Shown here: one piece after another, positions 1-9,500 of the stretch
Layout: the number at the start of each line of letters is the position of its first letter
Position numbering within the stretch: the first letter of the stretch is position 1
Origin: an uncultured Lachnospiraceae bacterium
GTDB lineage: Bacteria > Bacillota > Clostridia > Lachnospirales > Lachnospiraceae
Length of the DNA stretch: 64,000 bases
NCBI GenBank assembly: GCA_900550235.1
Contig: URRQ01000002.1
Location: forward strand, 46,214 to 110,213
Direction: 5' to 3'
The notes under the pieces: model-generated
Databases searched by the model: none
Told to the model about the DNA's origin: nothing
The model's input: the letters and a program-made list of their open reading frames with translations, nothing else
Translations under genes and position numbers: made by a program

Positions 1-158
1 GTTTTACAAGAAAAATATATTTGAAAGGTTACAGGTACAATATGCATTTCAAACCCAAAAATATGTTGATTGAAGGGGGAGCACAAACGAATACCGTTGA
101 AGAAATGAAAAATGCCATGGTGCTTCTTGCAGAAATACTAAATGAGGTTATTGGATAA
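1..158 (+). CDS. spoIIP: Stage II sporulation protein P, C-terminal fragment
   Basis: The window opens inside a reading frame that ends at a TAA at 156-158. About 51 codons are visible. The encoded tail contains YRYNMHFKPKNMLIEGGAQT followed by a short helix, which matches the C-terminal end of SpoIIP, where a conserved LIE(V/G)G stretch is followed by TNT and a helical end. SpoIIP is a membrane-anchored peptidoglycan amidase/endopeptidase that works with SpoIID and SpoIIM during engulfment of the forespore. The 5' end of the gene lies outside the window. The family assignment rests on this short tail only, so it is good but not certain. It supports a spore-forming host. Confidence 0.75.
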   Translation, partial: FTRKIYLKGYRYNMHFKPKNMLIEGGAQTNTVEEMKNAMVLLAEILNEVIG

Positions 159-165
159 AATATAT

Positions 166-194
166 TTGTACATTCACACATTTTGTGCTAAACT
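166..194 (+). promoter_or_regulatory. Candidate promoter of the topoisomerase pair
   Basis: A TTGTAC box (166-171) is followed after 17 bases by TAAACT (189-194). The spacing is ideal for a housekeeping sigma factor but the -10 box is weak. It is the best candidate between the spoIIP fragment and the parE start. Confidence 0.35.
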
Positions 195-261
195 AATGAT
201 AGTTTGGGCAATTTTGCTCTTTGGTGAAATGGGATATTGATTTAAGAAAGGATGCATATTC

Positions 262-2184
262 ATGGCAAAGAAAAATACATATGATGCAGATAGTATTGCG
301 GTATTAGAAGGTCTGGAGGCAGTTCGTGTCAGACCGGGAATGTATATCGGAAGTGTATCGACAAAGGGACTGAATCATCTCGTATATGAAATTGTAGATA
401 ATGCAGTAGATGAACATCTTGCAGGATTTTGTGACACGATCGAAGTGATTTTAGAAAAAGATGGATCTGCGACTGTAAGTGATAATGGACGAGGGGTACC
501 GGTTGGAATGCATCAGAAAGGAGTTCCTGCGGCGCGACTCGTATATACAACATTACATGCAGGCGGAAAATTTGATGATTCTGCATATAAGACAAGCGGG
601 GGACTTCACGGAGTAGGATCTTCTGTCGTAAATGCACTTTCTACATATATGGATGTGAAAATCAGTAGTGGTGGCGCAATCCATCACGATCACTATGAAA
701 GAGGAATTCCAACAGTAGAACTTGTAGATGGACTTTTGCCAATTATTGGAAAGACGAAAAAGACAGGAACAACTGTAAATTTTTTGCCAGATGATACGAT
801 TTTCGAAAAAACATGGTTTAAAGCAGAAGAGATTAAGAGCAGACTCCATGAAACAGCTTATTTGAATCCTACATTAACGATTGTATTTGAAGATAGACGC
901 CAGGCAGAAGTAGAACATATTGAGTATCACGAACCGAATGGTATTTTGGGATTTATCAATGATCTTAATCAGAAGAAAGAGATTATTCACGAGCCGGTCT
1001 ATTTTAAAGGTATGTCAGATGGGATTGAAGTAGAAGTAGCGTTTCAATATGTGAATGAATTTCATGAAAATGTATTAGGATTTTGCAATAATATTTATAA
1101 TTCCGAAGGAGGAACGCATTTAACAGGATTCAAATCAACTTTTACAATGGTGATGAATCAATATGCACGGGAACTCGGAATTTTGAAAGAAAAAGATGCG
1201 AATTTTACAGGAGCGGATATCCGAAATGGAATGACGGCCATTGTATCGATCAAACATCCAGATCCTCGCTTTGAAGGTCAGACAAAGACAAAGTTAGATA
1301 ATCAAGATGCTGGAAAAGCGGCAAGTAAAGTGACGAATGACGAAATCACGTTATTTTTTGACAAAAATCTGGATACATTGAAAAAAGTACTGTCTTGTGC
1401 GGAAAAAGCGGCCAAAATTCGAAAGACAGAAGAAAAGGCGAAAACAAATCTTTTGACAAAACAAAAATATTCATTTGACAGTAATGGGAAACTTGCCAAT
1501 TGTGAAAGCCGAGATGCGAGCAAATGTGAGATCTTTATCGTAGAGGGAGATTCTGCCGGAGGCTCCGCGAAAACAGCGCGAAATCGACAGTATCAGGCGA
1601 TTCTTCCGATTCGAGGCAAAATATTAAATGTGGAAAAGGCCAGTATTGATAAAGTGCTTGCAAATGCAGAAATTAAGACGATGATTAATGCATTTGGCTG
1701 TGGTTTTTCGGAAGGATATGGGAACGATTTTGATATCACAAAGCTACGCTATGATAAAATTATCATTATGGCAGATGCAGATGTGGATGGCGCTCATATT
1801 TCAACTTTGTTATTGACTTTGTTTTATCGATTTATGCCGGAATTGATATATGAGGGACATGTTTATATTGCAATGCCTCCACTTTATAAGGCGATGCCAA
1901 AAAAGGGAAAAGAAGAATATCTATATGATGACAAGGCGCTGGAACGCTATCGTAAATCCCACACAGGTCCATTTACGCTGCAAAGATATAAAGGTCTTGG
2001 AGAGATGGATGCGGATCAGCTTTGGGAGACAACGCTGAATCCAGAAACTCGTATTATGAAACGTGTGGAGATTGAAGATGCGAGAATGGCATCCAGCGTT
2101 ACTGAGTTATTGATGGGAACAGAAGTACCGCCAAGACGTGCATTTATCTACGAAAATGCGACAGAAGCGGAATTAGATATTTAA
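262..2184 (+). CDS. parE: Type II topoisomerase ATPase subunit (ParE/GyrB family)
   Basis: This 640-aa protein is the ATPase subunit of a type II DNA topoisomerase. The GHKL ATPase domain comes first: VYEIVDNAVDEHLAG carries the catalytic Glu43 and Mg-binding Asn47, and GGLHGVG is the nucleotide lid. A transducer domain follows, then the TOPRIM domain with IVEGDSAGGSAK and the acidic MADADVDGAH, and the C-terminal RYKGLGEMDADQLWET. It lacks the long insertion of enterobacterial GyrB. AGAAAGGA precedes the ATG. The GyrA/ParC-like partner starts 14 bases downstream, so they form one operon. I favour topoisomerase IV (ParE) because the partner lacks a recognisable GyrA box and the locus is not beside dnaA/recF, but gyrase cannot be excluded from sequence alone. 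Confidence 0.85.
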   Translation: MAKKNTYDADSIAVLEGLEAVRVRPGMYIGSVSTKGLNHLVYEIVDNAVDEHLAGFCDTIEVILEKDGSATVSDNGRGVPVGMHQKGVPAARLVYTTLHAGGKFDDSAYKTSGGLHGVGSSVVNALSTYMDVKISSGGAIHHDHYERGIPTVELVDGLLPIIGKTKKTGTTVNFLPDDTIFEKTWFKAEEIKSRLHETAYLNPTLTIVFEDRRQAEVEHIEYHEPNGILGFINDLNQKKEIIHEPVYFKGMSDGIEVEVAFQYVNEFHENVLGFCNNIYNSEGGTHLTGFKSTFTMVMNQYARELGILKEKDANFTGADIRNGMTAIVSIKHPDPRFEGQTKTKLDNQDAGKAASKVTNDEITLFFDKNLDTLKKVLSCAEKAAKIRKTEEKAKTNLLTKQKYSFDSNGKLANCESRDASKCEIFIVEGDSAGGSAKTARNRQYQAILPIRGKILNVEKASIDKVLANAEIKTMINAFGCGFSEGYGNDFDITKLRYDKIIIMADADVDGAHISTLLLTLFYRFMPELIYEGHVYIAMPPLYKAMPKKGKEEYLYDDKALERYRKSHTGPFTLQRYKGLGEMDADQLWETTLNPETRIMKRVEIEDARMASSVTELLMGTEVPPRRAFIYENATEAELDI

Positions 2185-2197
2185 GGAGGCAGTGAAC

Positions 2198-4438
2198 ATG
2201 AACGATTCACAGATTATCAGAACCGAGTATTCGGAAGTTATGAAAAAATCTTTTATCGACTATGCGATGAGTGTTATTGTTGCACGTGCATTGCCGGATG
2301 TGCGAGACGGATTAAAACCAGTGCAAAGAAGAACGCTTTATGATATGCATGAGTTAGGAATCAAGTACGATAAACCATACAGAAAATGTGCACGTATTGT
2401 TGGTGATACGATGGGTAAGTATCATCCGCATGGAGATAGTTCTATCTATGAAGCGCTTGTTGTCATGGCACAGGACTTCAAAAAGGGAATGATTCTTGTA
2501 GATGGACATGGTAATTTTGGCTCTATCGAAGGAGATGGAGCGGCTGCGATGCGTTATACAGAAGCCCGCCTTGCCAAACTTACACAAGAGGTGTATTTGT
2601 CGGACTTGGACAAGGATGTGGTAGATTTTGTCCCGAACTTTGATGAGACGGAAAGAGAACCGGAAGTTTTACCTGTGCGGATTCCTAATCTTTTGATCAA
2701 CGGCGCCGAAGGAATTGCGGTTGGTATGGCAACCAGTATTCCAACACATAATTTAAGCGAAGTCATTGATGCTGTGAAAGCTTACATGAAAAATAATGAA
2801 ATCACAACCAAACAGTTGATGAAGTATATCAAAGGTCCGGACTTTCCGACAGGAGGCATCGTTGTAAACAAGGATGATCTTCTTGCGATATATGAGAGTG
2901 GAACAGGAAAAATCAAAGTCCGTGGTAAGGTTGAAGTAGAGGAAGGAAAAGGCGGAAAAAAACGTCTGATCATTTCTGAGATACCGTACACAATGATAGG
3001 AAGCGGTATCGGTAAATTTTTAAATGATGTGGCCACATTGGTAGAAACAAAGAAGACCAATGATATTACGGACATTTCCAATCAATCTTCGAAAGAAGGC
3101 ATCCGAATTGTTTTAGATCTTCGAAAAGATGCAGATGTAGAGAATCTGAAAAATATGCTTTACAAAAAAACGCGTTTAGAGGATACGTTCGGTGTGAATA
3201 TGCTGGCGGTTGCAGACGGAAAGCCTGAGACGATGGGACTGAAAAAAATCATAGAGCATCATGTGGATTTTCAGTTTGAGCTTGCAACCAGAAAATATAA
3301 AAATCTATTGGCAAAAGAATTGGATCGGAAAGAAATTCAAGAAGGTTTGATCAAAGCATGTGATGTGATTGATTTGATCATTGAGATTTTAAGGGGAAGT
3401 AAGTCGATCAAAGATGCAAAGGCTTGCCTTACAGAAGGAATTACGGATAATATCAAATTTAAATCCAAGATTTCCGAAAAAATGGCGGCTCTGTTACGGT
3501 TTACAGAGCGTCAGGCAACTGCAATTTTAGAAATGCGTCTCTATAAATTGATTGGATTGGAGATAGAAGCTCTTCAGAAGGAGCATGAAACGACATTAAA
3601 AAATATAGAAAAATACGAAGATATTTTAAATCATTATGATTCTATGGCTGATGTAATTATTTCTGAACTCGATCAATATAAAAAATCTTATGGAAGAAAA
3701 CGCCGTACAGTCATAGAAAATGCAGAGGAAGCAGTCTTTGAAGAAAAGAAGATTGAAGAACAAGAAGTTGTTATTTTGATGGATCGTTTTGGATATACAC
3801 GCTCCGTAGATGTTGCAACATATGAAAGAAATAAAGAAGCGGCAGATTCGGAAAATAAGTATGTGCTCAACTGTATGAATACAGGGAAAATCTGCATATT
3901 CACCAATACAGGTAAAATGCATCAAGTAAAAGCGCTCGATATTCCGTTTGGAAAATTCCGTGACAAAGGAACACCGATCGATAATATCAGCAATTATGCA
4001 AGTGCAGAAGAGAATATCGTATATATTTGTGATGAGGAACAGATTCGTACTGCAAAATTATTATTTGCAACGAAGCAGGGCATGATCAAAAAAGTGGACG
4101 GAAGTGAATTCCAGGTAAGTAAACGCACGATTGCCGCTACGAAACTTCAAGAGGAAGATGAAGTGATAAGTGTACAGGTTCTTCGTGACGGTCAAAATGT
4201 TGTGATGCAAACAGAAAATGGATATTTTCTACGTTTTCCTGCAGAAGAAGTTGCAGAAAAGAAAAAAACAGCGATTGGTGTTCGGGGTATTAAACTTCAG
4301 AAAAACGATGTATTGGAAAGTGTTTATCTTTTTGAAGAAGGAACAGAAATGAAAGTTCCGTATAAAGAAAAAGAAGTGACACTGAATCGGTTAAAGCTTG
4401 CAAAACGAGACGGAACCGGAACAAAGACCAGAGGATAA
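2198..4438 (+). CDS. parC: Type II topoisomerase DNA-cleaving subunit (ParC/GyrA family)
   Basis: This is the DNA breakage-reunion subunit (746 aa). The winged-helix/catalytic core is at the N-terminus, with active-site Tyr120 in AAAMRYTEARL and the quinolone-determining stretch HPHGDSSIYE (Ser81 and Glu85 at the positions of E. coli GyrA Ser83/Asp87, i.e. the wild-type kind of residue). A coiled-coil tower and a C-terminal beta-pinwheel follow. The first pinwheel blade reads MDRFGYTRSVDVATYERN and has no QRRGGKG-type GyrA box, which favours relaxing/decatenating topoisomerase IV over gyrase. I chose the ATG at 2198 because AAGGAGG at 2183-2189 lies 8 bases upstream; the in-frame GTG at 2192 would be too close to it. 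The ribosome binding site overlaps the parE stop codon. Confidence 0.85.
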   Translation: MNDSQIIRTEYSEVMKKSFIDYAMSVIVARALPDVRDGLKPVQRRTLYDMHELGIKYDKPYRKCARIVGDTMGKYHPHGDSSIYEALVVMAQDFKKGMILVDGHGNFGSIEGDGAAAMRYTEARLAKLTQEVYLSDLDKDVVDFVPNFDETEREPEVLPVRIPNLLINGAEGIAVGMATSIPTHNLSEVIDAVKAYMKNNEITTKQLMKYIKGPDFPTGGIVVNKDDLLAIYESGTGKIKVRGKVEVEEGKGGKKRLIISEIPYTMIGSGIGKFLNDVATLVETKKTNDITDISNQSSKEGIRIVLDLRKDADVENLKNMLYKKTRLEDTFGVNMLAVADGKPETMGLKKIIEHHVDFQFELATRKYKNLLAKELDRKEIQEGLIKACDVIDLIIEILRGSKSIKDAKACLTEGITDNIKFKSKISEKMAALLRFTERQATAILEMRLYKLIGLEIEALQKEHETTLKNIEKYEDILNHYDSMADVIISELDQYKKSYGRKRRTVIENAEEAVFEEKKIEEQEVVILMDRFGYTRSVDVATYERNKEAADSENKYVLNCMNTGKICIFTNTGKMHQVKALDIPFGKFRDKGTPIDNISNYASAEENIVYICDEEQIRTAKLLFATKQGMIKKVDGSEFQVSKRTIAATKLQEEDEVISVQVLRDGQNVVMQTENGYFLRFPAEEVAEKKKTAIGVRGIKLQKNDVLESVYLFEEGTEMKVPYKEKEVTLNRLKLAKRDGTGTKTRG

Positions 4439-4443
4439 AACAT

Positions 4444-5007
4444 ATGAAACAATCACAGATTACGTTTTGGTGTCATGAAGTGATTCGATCACAGGCACAG
4501 CGAGAAGGTTATTATATAGACGCAACCATGGGGAATGGAAATGACACGTTGTTTCTCTGCGAATTGGCGGGAGAAACAGGAAATGTTCTGGCTTTTGACA
4601 TTCAGGAGAAGGCCGTAACTGCTACAAGTGATTTTTTGAAATCTCATGGATATGAGAAACGAGCCACGTTAGTAAAAGCGGGGCATGAGCATATGGATGA
4701 GTATGCGGGTGAGAATTGCGCAGATGTCATTTGTTTTAATTTCGGATATCTTCCGGGCGGAGATCATCATATCGCAACGAAGCTTTCAACGAGTATTACA
4801 GCCATCGAAAAAGGGCTGCGTATTCTGAAAAGCGGCGGAATGATGAGTCTCTGCGTCTATAGTGGTGGTGATACCGGATTTGAAGAAAAGGAAGGAATTT
4901 TGGAATATTTGAAGAAACTTCCCGCAAAAAAATATACGGTCATCGTAAATGAATATTATAATCGAAAAAACCATCCACCGATTCCGGTATTTGTTTTCAA
5001 AAACTAA
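4444..5007 (+). CDS. mnmM: tRNA 5-aminomethyl-2-thiouridine methyltransferase (MnmM/YtqB)
   Basis: This 187-aa protein is a class I SAM-dependent methyltransferase of the YtqB/rRNA methylase family. The SAM-binding loop is DATMGNGNDTLFL (residues 26-38), followed by the acidic VLAFDIQ strand. The family-specific FNFGYLPGGDHHIATK marks the MnmM group, which in Bacillus subtilis carries out the last methylation of 5-methylaminomethyl-2-thiouridine at the wobble base of some tRNAs. It begins 5 bases after parC and ends just before a strong terminator, so it is probably the last gene of the parE-parC-mnmM unit. AGAGGA upstream is a weak-to-moderate ribosome binding site. Confidence 0.85.
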   Translation: MKQSQITFWCHEVIRSQAQREGYYIDATMGNGNDTLFLCELAGETGNVLAFDIQEKAVTATSDFLKSHGYEKRATLVKAGHEHMDEYAGENCADVICFNFGYLPGGDHHIATKLSTSITAIEKGLRILKSGGMMSLCVYSGGDTGFEEKEGILEYLKKLPAKKYTVIVNEYYNRKNHPPIPVFVFKN

Positions 5008-5020
5008 AAATGAAATGATG

Positions 5021-5055
5021 AACAGGCAAACTCAATGTTGAGTTTGCCTGTTTTG
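5021..5055 (+). terminator. Rho-independent terminator after mnmM
   Basis: A perfect 15-bp stem (AACAGGCAAACTCAA at 5021-5035 with its complement at 5038-5052) closes over a 2-base gap, so the actual loop takes in some stem bases. It is followed by a short T-run. It separates the topoisomerase unit from the XRE cassette. Confidence 0.85.
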
Positions 5056-5075
5056 TAATACTATTAAATTAACTA

Positions 5076-5154
5076 TTGACAACTATAGTTGTCAAATGAT
5101 ATGATACAGATGACAAGAAAAGTTGTCAAAAAGCAAAAATAAATTGTCATGACA
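5076..5154 (+). promoter_or_regulatory. Promoter with three TTGTCA/TGACAA palindromes, likely XRE operators
   Basis: A -35 TTGACA (5076-5081) and -10 TATGAT (5100-5105) are 18 bases apart. The -35 lies inside a perfect 20-bp palindrome, TTGACAACTATAGTTGTCAA (5076-5095). Two further inverted repeats with the same half-site follow: TGACAA-N6-TTGTCA (5111-5128) and TGTCATGACA (5145-5154). Three copies of one motif around the promoter, just upstream of an XRE gene, suggest autorepression. The assignment to this regulator is inference. Confidence 0.65.
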
Positions 5155-5174
5155 TAATGAACAGAGAGGTGCTT

Positions 5175-5402
5175 ATGGGATTAGAAAACAGGGTGAAAGA
5201 GCATCGTGCCAGATTAAACATCAATCAATCGAAGTTGGGGGAATTGGCTCATGTGTCCCGCCAGACGATTAGTTTGATTGAACGGGGAGATTATTCTCCA
5301 TCGGTTTCGCTGGCATTGAAGCTTGCAAAAATATTTGGAGTATCAGTAGAAGATATCTTTCAGTATGAGGAGGACGAGACGGATGACAAAGAAAAATTGT
5401 AA
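5175..5402 (+). CDS. XRE-family transcriptional regulator (small Cro/CI type)
   Basis: A 75-aa protein that is essentially one helix-turn-helix domain: LGELAHVSRQTISLIERGDY is the HTH core and LALKLAKIFGVSVEDIFQYE the C-terminal helices. It resembles the small YgzD-like regulators of Firmicutes. I chose the ATG at 5175 because GAGAGG (5164-5169) precedes it by 5 bases; the upstream ATG at 5157 has no ribosome binding site and would add six residues outside the domain. The gene overlaps the next one by 20 bases and so is co-translated with a DUF3169 membrane protein, a common pairing. The palindromes immediately upstream are its probable binding sites. Target genes beyond its own operon are unknown. 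Confidence 0.85.
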   Translation: MGLENRVKEHRARLNINQSKLGELAHVSRQTISLIERGDYSPSVSLALKLAKIFGVSVEDIFQYEEDETDDKEKL

Positions 5403-6156
5403 AATACATTCATTTGTAAAGATGCTGATTTGGATGGCAGTAGGAGCATGCTTTGGCGCTGCTATAGGAATAGGAACATTTTTGGTGGAAGATGGTTTGA
5501 AAGGATTTTTACAAAATACATATGATGTAATTTCGAAAAACGCAGGAGTTTTATTGATTGGTTTGGCTCTTCTGGTGCTTGTATTTTCTATAGTTTGTTA
5601 TGCAAAGGGAAATCATTATGCAAAATTATCCAATCTTACGGAAGAAGACGAACAACAGGATTTTGTAGATGAAAAATTTGACTTTTGGCTAAATATCGGC
5701 CTTACAACATCAAGTATCGTATTATATATTTCGATAGCGATTTTCGCATTTCAAGGATCGATCAGAAAAATGCAATCGATAGAGAATGGAATGATTTCTA
5801 CTTTGGGATTGCTTGCCTGTACGGTAATAACCGGAATGTATCAGGTTATAGCGATTCAACAGTTTCGTAAAAAAGAACCATTGAAACAAGGCGATGCGGC
5901 AGATTTGAAATTCCAGGAAATATGGTTAAACAGTTGCGACGAAGGAGAAAAGAGGATTATATTTGAGGCGGGTTATAAAGCGTTTAATATTGCGAGAATT
6001 GTATTGCTGTTTGCTGTTTTGATCGCATTGTTTGGAGATATGTTTTTTGGTGGAGGGCTGACAGCAATTGTTCTTTTGACAGCATGTAATATTATTGTGT
6101 CAGTTGCATATTGTTACTATACGATGAAACTTGGGAAAGGCGGGGTGAAGGCATAA
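5383..6156 (+). CDS. DUF3169 family membrane protein
   Basis: A 257-aa integral membrane protein. Hydrophobic segments are visible near residues 12-34, 50-70, 105-130, 140-160 and in two C-terminal stretches (IARIVLLFAVLIALFGDMFF and LTAIVLLTACNIIVSVAYC). The size, the mixed cytoplasmic loop beginning AKLSNLTEEDE and its position right after a small XRE regulator all fit the DUF3169 family, which has no known function. I use the ATG at 5383, preceded by GAGGAGG at 5367-5373; the ORF can be extended upstream to 5365, but that start has no ribosome binding site. The stop codon overlaps the ATG of the next gene. It may be the effector controlled by the upstream regulator, but nothing in the sequence says what it does. 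Confidence 0.75.
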   Translation: MTKKNCKIHSFVKMLIWMAVGACFGAAIGIGTFLVEDGLKGFLQNTYDVISKNAGVLLIGLALLVLVFSIVCYAKGNHYAKLSNLTEEDEQQDFVDEKFDFWLNIGLTTSSIVLYISIAIFAFQGSIRKMQSIENGMISTLGLLACTVITGMYQVIAIQQFRKKEPLKQGDAADLKFQEIWLNSCDEGEKRIIFEAGYKAFNIARIVLLFAVLIALFGDMFFGGGLTAIVLLTACNIIVSVAYCYYTMKLGKGGVKA

Positions 6157-6518
6157 TGAAGCTGAAAAATGTGTTGCTTACAGTGAAGGATATGAAAAAA
6201 TCAATTGATTTTTATAAAGAGTTGTTTGGCTTGGATGTAATTTTAGAGCAGGACGGAAATGTGATTTTGACAGAAGGGCTTGTTCTTCAAGAGCTGCAGA
6301 TATGGGAAGAAGCCATAGATAAAAAAGTGATTCCGTATCATCATGCGTCAGAATTGTACTTTGAAGAAAAACAAATGGATAATTTTGTAAAAAAATTAAA
6401 GAATTATAAAGAACGAATTGAGTACGTAACAGAGTATAGGGAAGAACCGTGTGGGCAGAAAGTAATACGTCTTTATGATTTGGACGGAAATTCGAGGTCG
6501 CGGGCATTCGCCCTATAA
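6156..6518 (+). CDS. VOC/glyoxalase-like protein, C-terminus probably frameshifted
   Basis: A 120-aa protein of the vicinal oxygen chelate (glyoxalase/bleomycin resistance) fold: KNVLLTVKDMKKSIDFYKEL starts the first beta-alpha-beta unit and VIRLYDLDGN the last. The ATG overlaps the stop of the DUF3169 gene. In the family the DxDG(N/H) turn is normally followed by (L/I)IEV, with the Glu often binding metal. Here the annotated frame reads SRSRAFAL and stops at 6518, while another frame reads EVAGIRPINQKE from 6494 and stops at 6532. This suggests loss of one or four bases at about 6491-6493. The N-terminal 110 residues are intact. The substrate is unknown. Confidence 0.65.
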   Translation: MKLKNVLLTVKDMKKSIDFYKELFGLDVILEQDGNVILTEGLVLQELQIWEEAIDKKVIPYHHASELYFEEKQMDNFVKKLKNYKERIEYVTEYREEPCGQKVIRLYDLDGNSRSRAFAL

Positions 6519-6521
6519 ATC

Positions 6522-6575
6522 AAAAAGAGTAGCCATGAATTTTTGTGCAAGCGCAAATTCATAGCTGCTCTTTTC
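6522..6575. terminator. Bidirectional terminator between convergent genes
   Basis: An imperfect inverted repeat pairs AAAAAGAGTAGCCATGAATTT (6522-6542) with AAATTCATAGCTGCTCTTTT (6555-6574). A-rich and T-rich flanks let it serve both the VOC gene and the minus-strand activase gene. Confidence 0.75.
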
Positions 6576-6586
6576 ATTTTGCACGG

Positions 6587-9500
6587 CTAATTGCTTTCGC
6601 GCATGTTTTTATTAGCGGTTGAGAGCATAAGTTTTATGCGGTTGAGTTGGTTAACTTCACTTGCGCCTGGATCGTAGTCGATGGCAACAATATTTGCTTC
6701 CGGGTGTTTGTGGCGAAGTTCTTTGATGACTCCTTTTCCTACAATATGATTTGGAAGGCACCCAAATGGCTGGGTACATACAATATTTGTAGCTCCGTTC
6801 TCAATCAATTCTAACATTTCTCCGGTGAGGAACCAGCCTTCTCCGGTTTGATTTCCAAGAGAAACGATTTCTTTTGCCATATTTGCAAGTTTATCAATCT
6901 GAGCCGGAGGAGTAAAGTGCTTACTTTCTGCAAAAGCTTTTGCGGCCGGCGCGCGGAACCATTCGACTGCTTTGATTCCTAAGTTTGATTTTTTGGCAGC
7001 CATTTTACTCATTCCGAGGTTCGATGCCTTGAAATTAGCATTGTAGAAACAATATAAGAAGAAGTCTAAAAGATCTGGAACAACAGCTTCTGCTCCTTCC
7101 TGCTCCAAAAGCTCTACAAGGTGATTGTTGGCGGTAGGATGAAATTTTACAAGAATTTCTCCAACTATACCAACACGAGGCTTTCGGATCTCATGGATTG
7201 GAAGACGGTCAAAGTCTTCGATAATTTCCCGACATAACTTGTTAAATTCATGTTTGCCCGGATATTTTTTTTGTAAAAAATCAATGCATTTTTTCTTCCA
7301 TTTTTCGTGAAGAGCATCAGCAGATCCAGGTGTGACTTCGTAAGGTCTCATGCGATAAAGTGTTCGCATAAAAATATCGCCAAAGATCAAGGAGTATACA
7401 GCTTTCAATAAAAGTGGAAGAGTAATCTTAAATCCCGGATTTTCTTCAATGCCACTTAAATTCAGTGAGATTACAGGAATATGTTCGTATCCTGCTTTTT
7501 TTAGCGCACGACGAATGAAACCAATATAGTTAGATGCACGGCATCCTCCGCCGGTTTGTGTGATGATCACAGCAATCCGATTGATATCATATTTTCTGGA
7601 TAAAATGGCTTCCATAATTTGTCCGACTACAATAAGCGAGGGGTAGCAAGCATCGTTATTCACATATTTTAATCCGGTATTGACTGCAGATTTACTATCA
7701 TTTTTTAGTACCTCGATGTGATAACCACAGGAACGCATTGCAGGTTCAACGAGATCAAAATGAATCGGGGACATCTGAGGGCAAAGAATCGTGTAGTCTT
7801 TTCGCATCTCCTTCGTAAATGGTATTTTTTTAATCGAGGAAGGCTGAATCGTTCGCGTCAGTTCTTTTTCTTCTCGGACACGGATTGCGGCGAGAAGCGA
7901 ACGAATACGGATCCTCGCAGCACCCAGGTTATTCACTTCATCAATCTTGAGTGAAGTATAGATTTTTCCGGACTGTGTTAATATATCTGAAACAGCATCT
8001 GTTGTAACGGCATCTAAGCCACAGCCAAAAGAATTCAACTGGATAAGGTCCAAATTATCTTTTGTTTTAACGTAATTGGCGGCAGCATAAAGTCTGGAAT
8101 GATACATCCATTGATCCATAACAATCAAAGGACGTTCGACTTGATGCAAATGAGAGATAGAATCTTCTGTCAAAACGGCGATATCATACGAATTAATTAA
8201 CTCGGGAATTCCATGATTCACTTCCGGGTCAATATGATATGGTCGTCCGGCAAGTACAATTCCACGCTTACCGGTTTTGTCTAAATAGTCAATCGTTTCT
8301 TCCCCTTTGCGACGGATATCTTCTCGGCAAGAAGCGAGTTCTTCCCATGCCAAATGTACGGCGTTCTTGATTTCTTCGGAAGGAATATGGAATTTGTTTC
8401 CGATTTCCTCTACTAAACGTGAATATAATGTTTCTTCACTTTGGAATGACATAAATGGATTCATGAAATCCACGGTTCCGCTTGAAATCTCGTCTACATT
8501 ATTCTTGATATTTTCAGCATAAGAAGTTACGATTGGACAGTTGTAATGATTGTTTGCGTCTTTAAATTCTTCCCGCTCATATGGAATACACGGATAAAAA
8601 ATGAACGGAACATTTTGCTCGATCAACCATTTAATATGTCCATGTACAAGTTTTGCCGGATAACATTCGGATTCACTGGGAATTGATTCGATACCCAATT
8701 CGTAAATCTTATGAGTAGAAGCAGGGGATAGGATTACTCGGAACTTTAACGTATGGAAAAATGTAAACCAAAACGGATAGTTTTCATACATATTTAATAC
8801 GCGTGGAAGGCCGACAGTTCCGCGAACTGCTTCGCTTTCTTCCAGTGGAGTATACTGAAAATATCGTGCATTTTTATATGCAAACAAATTCGGAAGATCC
8901 GAGGATTTTTTCTCTTTTCCGAGACCTTTTTCACAACGGTTTCCGGTAATAAAGCGTCGGTTTCCGCTAAATGTATTGATTGTTAATCGACAGTTATTTG
9001 TGCACCCCTTACATTTGGCCATTGTTGTTGAGTATTTCAACTGTTCGATTTCTTCAATTGGAAGCATGGTTGTACCTTTGCATTCACGATAACGTTCTCT
9101 TGCAATCAGTGCGGCGCCAAAAGCTCCCATGATTCCTGCAATATCGGGACGGACTACTTCGCAGTCGGCTATCAGCTCCAGACTACGTAAAACGGCATTG
9201 TTATAGAACGTTCCACCTTGTACGACGATATTTTTTCCTAATTCAGAAGCATCGGACACTTTAATCACTTTATAAAGTGCATTTTTTATTACCGAATAAG
9301 CCAATCCTGCAGAAATGTCGGCAACGGAAGCTCCTTCTTTTTGCGCCTGTTTTACTTTGGAATTCATGAAAACGGTGCATCGTGTTCCTAAGTCAATTGG
9401 ATTTTTCGCAAATAATGCTTCGTGAGCAAAATCTTCGACAGTATAATTGAGTGATTTTGCAAATGTCTCGATAAATGATCCGCAGCCGGAAGAGCATGCT

